A stretch of 64,000 nucleotides of DNA from Candidatus Phelpsiimicrobium noxiivivens (lineage in GTDB: Bacteria > Omnitrophota > Gorgyraeia > Velamenicoccales > Velamenicoccaceae): contig MNVR01000021.1 of assembly GCA_001873995.1 (NCBI GenBank), forward strand, positions 27,922-91,921, read 5' to 3'. This document shows, piece by piece, positions 32,156 through 39,042 of the stretch. Position 1 is the stretch's first letter. Every line of letters begins with the position of its first letter. A model generated the notes under the pieces. That model was given only the letters and a program-made list of their open reading frames with translations. It did no database searches and had not been told where the DNA came from. Made by a program: the position numbers and the translations under genes.

Positions 32156-32872
32156 ATGAAATATATCTATGGGCCCGTTAAATCCAGAAGATTAGGCAAT
32201 TCATTGGGAATAAGTATTATCCCCTATAAGGTCTGTAGTTTTGACTGTGTCTATTGCCAGCTTAAAAAAACGGCAAAGAAGACAAAACAGAGGAAAAATT
32301 ACGCGCCTGTCGGTGAAATACTGGAGGAAGTAAAAACTTTTTTTCTTAATAAACCAAAAGGCCTGAAAATAGACTGCGTTACGTTTTCGGGTTCCGGAGA
32401 GCCGACATTGCACAGCTCTATAGGCGCTTTGATAAGAGCGGTCAAGGAGCTGACGCGTCTTCCTGTGGTGCTGATAACGAATAGCTCTGTTATGGTAGAC
32501 CCTAAGGCCTCAAACGATATCAGGGATGTGGATCTATTGGTTCCTTCGCTTGACGCGGTCACTCAGGACGTGTTTGAGAAGATAGACCTGCCTATAAAGG
32601 GATTGCGCGTTGAGGATATCATTGAAGCGCTTATTAAGTTCAGGCGGACATTTAAAGGGAAGATGTGGCTTGAGGTTATGTTAGTACGCGGGCTCAATGA
32701 TTCGCCGGAATATCTTAGGAAGATCAAGAATGTTGTGGATATGATCAAGCCGGACCGAGTTCAGCTTAACGCGCCGATAAGGCCTCCATCTCAAAATTGG
32801 GTAAAACCGGCCATGCCTTCAACGCTCAAGAAAGCGAAAGATATATTCGGAGCGAATTGTGATATTGTATAG
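32156..32872 (+). CDS. Radical SAM protein (COG0731-like)
   Basis: A 238-residue radical SAM protein with C27-x3-C31-x2-C34. It keeps the G-P-V-x-S-R-R-L-G-N-S-L-G-I start and the F-S-G-S-G-E-P-T-L-H segment that bind cluster and SAM. The Y-G-P-V-x-S-R start is shared with archaeal wyosine-synthesis-like proteins and many bacterial proteins of unknown function. The substrate is unknown. It is followed 8 nt later by tRNA-Arg on the same strand. Confidence 0.85.
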   Translation: MKYIYGPVKSRRLGNSLGISIIPYKVCSFDCVYCQLKKTAKKTKQRKNYAPVGEILEEVKTFFLNKPKGLKIDCVTFSGSGEPTLHSSIGALIRAVKELTRLPVVLITNSSVMVDPKASNDIRDVDLLVPSLDAVTQDVFEKIDLPIKGLRVEDIIEALIKFRRTFKGKMWLEVMLVRGLNDSPEYLRKIKNVVDMIKPDRVQLNAPIRPPSQNWVKPAMPSTLKKAKDIFGANCDIV

Positions 32873-32880
32873 AGAGATAC

Positions 32881-32954
32881 GCGCTCGTAGCTCAATTGGA
32901 TAGAGCACTAGTCTTCGGAACTAGGGGTTGGGAGTTCGACCCTCCCCGAGCGCA
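32881..32954 (+). tRNA. tRNA-Arg(TCG)
   Basis: A 74-nt cloverleaf: GCGCTCG/CGAGCGC acceptor, anticodon stem CTAGT/ACTAG with loop CTTCGGA, anticodon TCG, T-arm GGGAGTTCGACCCTCC. No encoded CCA. Confidence 0.95.
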
Positions 32955-33032
32955 TGATAATAAGGGTTTACGCCGTAGGCGGGCCCGCCCGCGGCGGGCA
33001 AGTGCCTCTAGGCGCATTGTTAGAAAATGTTT

Positions 33033-33061
33033 TTGTATCGGAAAAATAAAGGTACTATAAT
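33033..33061 (+). promoter_or_regulatory. Promoter of the receiver-protein cluster
   Basis: TTGTAT (33033-33038), a 17-nt spacer and TATAAT (33056-33061). It would give a leader of about 45 nt. The preceding 32955-33030 contains only GC-rich short palindromes after the tRNA. Confidence 0.65.
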
Positions 33062-33113
33062 AGTATTGGTTATGAGCTATAATATTATAAAGTAGCACAT
33101 TATCGCGCTCAAT

Positions 33114-33482
33114 ATGGCCAAGAAAATATTAGTTGTAGATGATGAAAAACAGATAGTTTGTCTTTTCGCGGAATTTTTGGAGAAGACCGGCTTTGAAGCG
33201 GTTGTCGCTTTTGGCGGCGAGAAAGCCATTGAGATCTTAAACGCGGACACTGTTATAGACCTTGTGATATTAGACGTTAGGATGCCGGGAGTAAGCGGTA
33301 TCGACGTAGTCAAGGCATTGAAAAAAACAAAAAGAGATATACCGGTTATCATAATAAGCGGTAATATAGGCATTCAGGGCGAGCTCGAGCAGTTGAAAAA
33401 ATTGGGTTGTACGGATATTTTCAGCAAACCCGTTGACCTATTTGTGCTTTTAAAGTGTATTAATAAAAAGTTGGAAAATTAG
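33114..33482 (+). CDS. Single-domain response regulator (receiver only)
   Basis: A 122-residue CheY-like receiver with acidic pocket D9-D10, phosphoacceptor D54 and the conserved K in F-S-K-P near residue 105. No output domain and no adjacent histidine kinase are present. A family A leader follows its stop, then two envelope-protein genes and a second receiver, suggesting one functional unit. Confidence 0.92.
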   Translation: MAKKILVVDDEKQIVCLFAEFLEKTGFEAVVAFGGEKAIEILNADTVIDLVILDVRMPGVSGIDVVKALKKTKRDIPVIIISGNIGIQGELEQLKKLGCTDIFSKPVDLFVLLKCINKKLEN

Positions 33483-33483
33483 G

Positions 33484-33535
33484 CACCCGGCGCTAATCGG
33501 GATCGCGCCGGTGTTGTGTTTTCTACACAAGGGGG
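33484..33535 (+). promoter_or_regulatory. Family A leader element of the 33.5-kb gene
   Basis: Hairpin 1: CACCCGGCGC (33484-33493) with GCGCCGGTGT (33505-33514), loop TAATCGGGATC. Hairpin 2: TTGTGT (33514-33519) with ACACAA (33525-33530), TTTCT loop. The AAGGGGG ribosome site follows, 7 nt before the ATG. The element starts one base after the upstream stop. Confidence 0.82.
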
Positions 33536-33542
33536 ATGAGAT

Positions 33543-34028
33543 ATGAAGACGGATAAGGTATTGGGTATTTTGGTGATCATTGTTTTCATTCTACTGGGAG
33601 GAGCGTATGCTCAGTTCGTAGTACAGGAGCAGGCTACGGCAAAGAACATTCGCGGGCTCAATCGCAAGGTTGGCGATTTTGACGCTATTTTAAAAAAAAT
33701 TGGATCTCAAGCCAAAGACAACGCTGATATTATAAAAAATATTGAAGATAAGGCCACGGCAAACGACGCGCGAAGCAGAGATGTAGCTTCTAAATTAGAG
33801 GAAATGGATAAAGATATACAACAGTTGCAAAATGATGTCAAAGAAGCGATCGCGTTGAAAGAAGTCAAGGTTTCGGCAGCACCTGCGGTAACGCCTGTGG
33901 CCGGATCGGTTCAATTGGCTCCGGCGGGTGGATCAACAGTATCAACAGAAGCCCAGACTGCACCGGCAGACACGGTAATGCCGGCAGCAGAACGATCAAC
34001 GGTTGAAGGGCAGGCATTGCAGCCATAA
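33543..34028 (+). CDS. Membrane-anchored coiled-coil protein of unknown function
   Basis: A 161-residue protein with one N-terminal membrane segment (about 7-25), a predicted coiled coil of heptad-like charged helices (about 30-105) and an Ala/Pro/Val/Thr-rich, probably disordered tail. I do not recognise a family. The stop and next start overlap (TAATG), so it is co-translated with another exported protein. Both lie between two receiver genes; a structural envelope role is the most that can be said. Confidence 0.7.
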   Translation: MKTDKVLGILVIIVFILLGGAYAQFVVQEQATAKNIRGLNRKVGDFDAILKKIGSQAKDNADIIKNIEDKATANDARSRDVASKLEEMDKDIQQLQNDVKEAIALKEVKVSAAPAVTPVAGSVQLAPAGGSTVSTEAQTAPADTVMPAAERSTVEGQALQP

Positions 34029-34498
34029 TGAAGGCGCTTTTTAAGTTTTTTATAGTTTTATTTTTTTTACTTCTTTGCCGGGCAGGTTATACTCAGTCTA
34101 CACTTGAATACGCGGCGCTTTTATCAGGGCAGAGCGCGGTGAGCAGTATTAAAAAAGGAAAGGGCCCTGTTCCTCAAGGAGTGGATAGCGCGGGAGTACT
34201 TTCAAAAGGCAGCGCATTGTTGCGGCAGGCCGGCTCTAGTTTTGACGCTACGGGCACAAGCCCTGATCAAGAGAAACAGGCGGCCCCGGGCGAGGCTAAG
34301 GTTGGAATGCCCAAAGTCTTAGAGATAGAAACAAAACCTTCTGCCCCAGAGGGCGAGAATGACATAGTTAAGGTATATCTTAAGAGCGGCCAGGTCATTG
34401 AAGGTAAGTTGGTAGAACGCGGAGATGATCACGTCAAGGTAGATTGCGTCGGTATCGCCGTGACTTATTTTAACGAAGAGATAGACAAGGTAGTTTAA
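34028..34498 (+). CDS. Exported protein with C-terminal small beta-barrel-like domain
   Basis: A 156-residue protein with a signal peptide (about 1-22), a low-complexity Ser/Gly/Pro-rich middle and a C-terminal segment (about 112-155) of the pattern V-Y-L-K-S-G-Q-V-I-E-G-K-L-V-E-R. That pattern, with a following D-D-H-V-K-V strand, looks like an Sm-like or similar small barrel seen in other exported proteins. No function is assigned. Confidence 0.65.
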   Translation: MKALFKFFIVLFFLLLCRAGYTQSTLEYAALLSGQSAVSSIKKGKGPVPQGVDSAGVLSKGSALLRQAGSSFDATGTSPDQEKQAAPGEAKVGMPKVLEIETKPSAPEGENDIVKVYLKSGQVIEGKLVERGDDHVKVDCVGIAVTYFNEEIDKVV

Positions 34499-34515
34499 TA
34501 ATAGTAAGGCGCATT

Positions 34516-34893
34516 ATGGACAATGGTATCAAGATCCTATTGGTTGATGATGAGCAGGATTTTGCTAATTCTATGGCTTTTTGGCTGAAGGCTCGCGGTT
34601 ATTCCGCGGTGGTTGAGGATAATTGCGAAAATGCCTTAAAGATAATCAAACAAGACGCGCCTGACCTGGTTTTTTTAGATGTAGTCATGCCGGGCGTCAA
34701 TGGGCTTGCTATGTTGAAGAAAATAAGAGAATTCAACGAGACGATACCTATCATTATGATGAGTTCTTTTATTAAGGAAAGCAGGAGCGAGGACGGATCA
34801 AATTTTTATAATGTCTCTGGCATTTTTAACAAAGGGCATGATCTTTCAAAAGCGCTCGCCTTGATCAAAACTACGTTAGATAAAAAAAAATAA
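34516..34893 (+). CDS. Single-domain response regulator (receiver only)
   Basis: A 125-residue receiver with D11-D12 and phosphoacceptor D55. The usual K-P motif near the end is N-K-G, so the lysine is kept but the proline lost. There is a short insertion after S-S-F (R-S-E-D-G-S). No output domain. It closes the receiver/envelope cluster that began at 33114. Confidence 0.88.
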   Translation: MDNGIKILLVDDEQDFANSMAFWLKARGYSAVVEDNCENALKIIKQDAPDLVFLDVVMPGVNGLAMLKKIREFNETIPIIMMSSFIKESRSEDGSNFYNVSGIFNKGHDLSKALALIKTTLDKKK

Positions 34894-34904
34894 ACCTGAA
34901 ATTT

Positions 34905-35156
34905 TGAGCCGCGAAGGACTCCGTTCGCCATTAAACCAATGGCGGACTAGAACCTGTCGTCGCTCGCTTACCTGCCTGCCGGCAGGCGCTCGGCTCCTCC
35001 CCAAAGGGGCTCTGCCCCTATGGCGCTCGCTGTGTTCGCTGTTACCCCGAGGGCGTGGGGACGGTCTCCCCACACCCCTTGGGTTCTCGTCCTGTATCTT
35101 TGATAATAAAGCCACACAAAAAACGTGTAGCTTCAAATATGAGCCGCGAAGGACTC
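34905..35156 (-). repeat. Short element bounded by duplicated tRNA-Lys 3' end
   Basis: A 17-bp direct repeat, 34905-34921 and 35140-35156, corresponds to the 3' end of the minus-strand tRNA-Lys (acceptor plus T-stem). The 218 bp between are GC-rich, palindromic (including CCTGCCGGCAGG near 34975) and non-coding. The distal copy lies 3' of the tRNA, the same arrangement as at tRNA-Gln. Confidence 0.7.
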
Positions 35157-35212
35157 GAACCTTCAACCCCCTGATTAAGAGTCAGATGCTCTACCGATTG
35201 AGCTAGCGGCCC
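35140..35212 (-). tRNA. tRNA-Lys(CTT)
   Basis: A 73-nt cloverleaf on the minus strand: GGGCCGC/GCGGCTC acceptor, anticodon stem TCTGA/TCAGG, loop CTCTTAA with anticodon CTT, T-arm GAAGGTTCGAGTCCTTC. No encoded CCA. The window also has tRNA-Lys(TTT). Confidence 0.95.
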
Positions 35213-35333
35213 GATCATTTTTTATTTTAGGGTGTTCATATTAGCAGATTTTGGAAATTATGTAAAGTGGGATATTTATCTTAATTGAGATAAGAGTTTA
35301 ATGAAAAATTTGGGTTAAGATAGAGGGTCAACC

Positions 35334-36389
35334 ATGAAGAGCGATGTTTACTTTGCGCCTGTGGATACCGTTGGCGTAGAGGCGCGTTGCGCGGCCCTTG
35401 ATAGGTTATTAGAAAGATCCGAGCCTTTTTTAATTTATAAAGAAGGTGAAATAATCCCAATTAAGCTGACTGTAGGAGATCCCGCGTGTGTTTATAATGT
35501 GAGCCCGGAGCTGGCCGGTCGTGTCATAGCAAAGATCAAGCTTCAGAAAGCTAAACCTTTTCTTTTTGATACCAGCGTCATCTACAAAGGCCAGCGGCAG
35601 AACGCTGTTGATCACTTAAAACTCGCGCAAGACAAGGGGTTTTGCTATTCTAGCGTTAAAGCGCCTTTTGTGATAGCTGATGGCGTTTTAGGACAGGACG
35701 GCAGAGAGTTTACGATAGATGCCGCTCACATAAAGAAGATAAAGGCGCCATCTTTTGTGGGTATGCTTGACAGTCTTCTTGTGTTATCTCATGCCACCGG
35801 CCATATCTTTACAGGTTTTGCCGCGGCTATCAAAAATGTCGCCATGGGTATGAGCTGCAGGCCTACGAAACAAGTCCAGCATTCTTCTATGAAGCCATCA
35901 GTTTCCGAGGAGAAATGCACAGGTTGCGGATGTTGTAAATTTATCTGTCCAGCCAGCGCCATTACGCTTGGGCGTGGTTCAAAGGCCCACGTTGATCTCG
36001 GCATCTGTATCGGTTGCGGGGAGTGCCTATGCGCCTGTAAGTTTGATGCTATCAACGTGAATTGGGAAGAAGACGCGGAAGTCTTCTGCGCGCGCATGGA
36101 TGAAGTCGCGCGCTTTATTTTGTCTAAATTCAAAAATAAATTTTTTATTACGTTTGCCTTTGATATTACGCAGGAATGCGATTGTATCGCTACAAAAGAT
36201 GACCGCATCATAAGTCCGCCCATAGGTATCTTGGCATCAGAAGATCCACTGGCTTTGGATAAGGCTACATTGGATCTGATGAGTGATAAATACCACTATC
36301 TCGAAGAACACAGCGCGTATCAAAATATGTTTACCTACGCAGAATCGATCGGCCTAGGCAGCCTGGATTACCGGCTCATCAGGGTATAG
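35334..36389 (+). CDS. DUF362-like iron-sulfur protein with 2x[4Fe-4S] domain
   Basis: A 351-residue protein with a DUF362-type N-terminal domain (about 1-185) and a ferredoxin insert: C-T-G-C-G-C-C-x3-C-P near residue 198 and C-I-G-C-G-E-C-x3-C near 225. The C-terminal part returns to the DUF362 pattern (I-G-I-L-A-S-E-D-P near 305). Such proteins are widespread in anaerobes; the electron partner is unknown. It is flanked by tRNA-Lys and a repeat, so it is probably monocistronic. Confidence 0.8.
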   Translation: MKSDVYFAPVDTVGVEARCAALDRLLERSEPFLIYKEGEIIPIKLTVGDPACVYNVSPELAGRVIAKIKLQKAKPFLFDTSVIYKGQRQNAVDHLKLAQDKGFCYSSVKAPFVIADGVLGQDGREFTIDAAHIKKIKAPSFVGMLDSLLVLSHATGHIFTGFAAAIKNVAMGMSCRPTKQVQHSSMKPSVSEEKCTGCGCCKFICPASAITLGRGSKAHVDLGICIGCGECLCACKFDAINVNWEEDAEVFCARMDEVARFILSKFKNKFFITFAFDITQECDCIATKDDRIISPPIGILASEDPLALDKATLDLMSDKYHYLEEHSAYQNMFTYAESIGLGSLDYRLIRV

Positions 36390-36440
36390 TTAAGCCTGCT
36401 TGTCACTTCCATCCTTTTTCTCATTTCGGTACATATTTGT

Positions 36441-36678
36441 AGCGCGAATTCCTGTTGCAGACAATATTTTGGAATAGGGGCCTTCCTTGGTTCGATTTAC
36501 GTAAAAGCGTTCGCCTTGCCCCTGCGTGTCAAGGCTCTCTCTGGTTACGGCCTCGCTCTCCCCATTGCTTCGCAAAGCGAAGCAATGGGGCTCCATGCCC
36601 GCTTCGGCCTTCACAAGTTTTACTCTAATCAAACCAAGATAGGCCCCACTTAGATTATCTGCAACAGGAATTCGCGCT
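36441..36678. repeat. Foldback element with perfect 21-bp terminal inverted repeats
   Basis: AGCGCGAATTCCTGTTGCAG-A (36441-36461) is the exact reverse complement of 36658-36678. Inside, GGGGCC...CTTGGTT pairs imperfectly with AACCAAG...GGCCCC, and a core palindrome runs 36560-36590. The stretch 36503-36557 recurs at 63667-63721 with two mismatches. No transposase; it looks like a miniature inverted-repeat or foldback element. Confidence 0.75.
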
Positions 36679-36834
36679 GCCCATATAACTTAGATTAAGC
36701 AGAGGGGTGGTTGCGTTGCTGGCCTCATCGCTTGGAGATTTACATCCGAGGGAAAGATAAATATGTCGCTGCGAAAAACGACGAAAGCGGCAAGTAGATA
36801 GTCTTTAGGCAGGGGTATGGCTTGCGTGAGTTTG
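36679..36834. other. Non-coding stretch between the foldback element and lpxB
   Basis: No convincing gene or terminator. The string TATGTCGCT recurs near 63970, suggesting this belongs to a wider repeat. Confidence 0.4.
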
Positions 36835-37971
36835 TTATTTGAGGAGTTTGGCGATCTCTTCGGCGGCGCGGTGTGTGGCGCCGGGGATGCCTAAGGTATT
36901 TTTTAGAGCGTAGAGTTCCGCGTGGGCCTTCCGTAAAGCTTCTTCATCTTCTAAAAGAGAAATAGTTGTCCTTGCGATCTTTTTTGGTGTAGCGTCAAAC
37001 TGCACCAGCTCCGGCACTATTTTTTGGCCGGCAACGACGTTGACTAATCCGATTTGGGGGATCTTTATGAACATCTTGGCTAAAAGCCAGCTAAAGAATG
37101 ATACTTTATAGATGATGATCATTGGTTTATTGAGGATGGCGGTCTCAAGTGTTGCAGTGCCTGAAGCGACAAGCACAAAGTCTGACGCGTGTATCCCGGC
37201 ATAGGTTATGTCGTCTATGACCTTGTAAGGGAAATCTATTTTTGTTTTATCAATGATCTGCTTAAAGGCCTCGCGTTTGACCGTTGTAGTGCGGCATATG
37301 AGAAATTGCGCGTCGGGTATATTTTTGTAGATCTCCTGGGCTGCCTGTAACATCACGGGCAGGTGGTTTGCGACTTCGCGTTCGCGTGAACCCGGGAGGA
37401 TGGCTATGGTCCTGCCGCATTTTTTCATTCCTATCGCGTCCATGAGTTGTTCACGTTCCATTGTGGGCTTGACGATATCCAAAAGTGGATGTCCTACGAA
37501 TTTGACGTTGAATATATTGTCCCTGTAAAGGACTTCTTCAAATTTAAACAGGACCAGCATAAGGTCTACGTTTTTTTTAATGAACTGCGTGCGTTGGCTT
37601 CCCCAGGCCCATACTTGCGGGCTGATGAAGTAGACTACCTTTATTCCCATTTTTTTTAAAGCGCCTGCCAGCCTCAGGTTGAACCCGGGATAATCCACCA
37701 GGATGGCAGCGTCGGGTTTGATCTCTTTTGTTTTTTCAAGGAGATCAAGGAATATTTTTTTAAATTTGGAATAGTTTTTCAGGATCTCGGAGAAACCAAC
37801 GACCGCGAGCGCGGTAAGATCACAGGTAATGTCCACCCCCGCGCTTCGCATGTTTTTTCCGCCGAGGCCGTAAAAGCTGGCATCGGGATAGATGTTTTTC
37901 AGCTGGAGGACGAGGTTGGCCGCGTGGATATCCCCTGAAGCCTCGCCGGATACTATGAGTATTTTTTTCAT
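36835..37971 (-). CDS. lpxB: Lipid-A-disaccharide synthase
   Basis: A 378-residue GT19 glycosyltransferase with S-G-E-A-S-G-D near the start, S-P-Q-V-W-A-W-G around residue 120, L-P-G-S-R-x-x-E near 195 and A-S-G-T-A-T-L-E near 270. It joins lipid X to UDP-diacyl-GlcN. I chose the ATG at 37971, 6 nt after AAGGTG; a GTG three codons earlier overlaps that site. It lies downstream of the Gfo/Idh gene on the minus strand. Confidence 0.94.
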   Translation of the reverse strand: MKKILIVSGEASGDIHAANLVLQLKNIYPDASFYGLGGKNMRSAGVDITCDLTALAVVGFSEILKNYSKFKKIFLDLLEKTKEIKPDAAILVDYPGFNLRLAGALKKMGIKVVYFISPQVWAWGSQRTQFIKKNVDLMLVLFKFEEVLYRDNIFNVKFVGHPLLDIVKPTMEREQLMDAIGMKKCGRTIAILPGSREREVANHLPVMLQAAQEIYKNIPDAQFLICRTTTVKREAFKQIIDKTKIDFPYKVIDDITYAGIHASDFVLVASGTATLETAILNKPMIIIYKVSFFSWLLAKMFIKIPQIGLVNVVAGQKIVPELVQFDATPKKIARTTISLLEDEEALRKAHAELYALKNTLGIPGATHRAAEEIAKLLK

Positions 37972-38020
37972 GTGGAACACCTTAACTTTGCCTATTGTAG
38001 GTTTTTATTCTCTGGTTCTT

Positions 38021-38950
38021 TTAGCCGAAATTCTTGCGGCGGATGAGATTAGATATCTTAGTGGCGAGTTTGAGGGCTTCGTATGCTTCTACGCCTGAGA
38101 CGATCGGCTTTCGGTTGTTGCGCACGCATAGGGTAAAGGATCCAATTTCTTTTTTGATGGGCTCGTCTTTTTCTATTGGGATCATGGTTTTGACGATAGA
38201 CGCCTTTTCCTTTTTGTAGCAGAAGGCTTCCTGCGCCTGGTAGTCTAAGGATATGTAGGTATCTTTTAAAAATATCCTGATCTTGCGCAACGGTTCATCA
38301 GAGATGCGTGAAGCAGTCAGATTGACAGTGCAGCCGTTCTTGAAATTTAGCCGGACATTAGCTATGTCTTCAAAAGGTGTCAACACGCTGACGCCAACAG
38401 CATCAATATGTTTGACCTTGGAGTTAACGAGCCCCAGCACAATGTCTATATCATGGATCATCAGGTCAAAGACAACGCCTATATCAAGCGAACGGTTTGG
38501 AAATGGGCTTAATCGGTGGCATTCAATGAAGCGGGGGTTGTCCGCGAGCTTCTGCGCTGCCATGAACGCGGCATTGAACCTTTCCACGTGCCCTACCTGC
38601 AGGATGACCTTGTTCCTGCGGGCCAGCCTGATCAGGATGCGGGCGTGCCTTAAATTATCAGTGATGGGTTTTTCTATTAAGACGTGTTTTTTCTGCAAAA
38701 TAGCGTATTTGGCTATTTCGAAATGGATTTTGGTGGGTGTGGCGATAGAGACCATATCCACCTGGGATAGGAGGTTCTTGTGATCCGTAAAAGCGTTGGT
38801 GTTATAATTTGAAGCCGCGGCGGCTGCTTTTGCTGGGTCTATATCACAGACACCTACCAGCTTTAAATGAGGTATTTCGGTATAAACCCTGGCATGAATG
38901 TTGCCCAAGTGGCCTACGCCAATAACCCCTGCTTTGAGTTCTTGCGGCAT
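38021..38950 (-). CDS. Gfo/Idh/MocA-family oxidoreductase (possible GnnA-like)
   Basis: A 309-residue NAD(P)-dependent oxidoreductase: Rossmann domain with G-V-I-G-V-G-H-L-G near residue 10, the E-K-P-I motif around 95 and H-D-I-D near 170. The ATG at 38950 fits the promoter and the family start; an in-frame start 23 codons upstream lies beyond the promoter. Next to lpxB and an msbA-like gene, it could be a GnnA-type UDP-GlcNAc 3-dehydrogenase for amide-linked lipid A (inference); no GnnB aminotransferase is in the window. Confidence 0.85.
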   Translation of the reverse strand: MPQELKAGVIGVGHLGNIHARVYTEIPHLKLVGVCDIDPAKAAAAASNYNTNAFTDHKNLLSQVDMVSIATPTKIHFEIAKYAILQKKHVLIEKPITDNLRHARILIRLARRNKVILQVGHVERFNAAFMAAQKLADNPRFIECHRLSPFPNRSLDIGVVFDLMIHDIDIVLGLVNSKVKHIDAVGVSVLTPFEDIANVRLNFKNGCTVNLTASRISDEPLRKIRIFLKDTYISLDYQAQEAFCYKKEKASIVKTMIPIEKDEPIKKEIGSFTLCVRNNRKPIVSGVEAYEALKLATKISNLIRRKNFG

Positions 38951-38957
38951 GCATTCA

Positions 38958-38986
38958 CTTATAACAAATATCTTGAGGGATGTCAA
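38958..38986 (-). promoter_or_regulatory. Leaderless promoter of the Gfo/Idh gene
   Basis: On the minus strand TTGACA (38981-38986), a 17-nt spacer and TATAAG (38958-38963). The ATG follows the -10 box by 7 nt, so the transcript should begin at or next to the start codon. Confidence 0.75.
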
Positions 38987-39042
38987 TATGTGTGATAATA
39001 TAAACGCCTTATTAGCCATCCCATTTAATCATAAGGAGTTTC

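Noticed and set aside
34904..35206. 100-residue reading frame over the tRNA-Lys region
   Set aside because: It runs antisense through the tRNA and its duplicated end, has low-complexity Arg/Pro composition and no ribosome site.
36390..36632. 80-residue minus-strand frame
   Set aside because: It lies in the terminal-inverted-repeat element and ends inside it; no ribosome site or family features.
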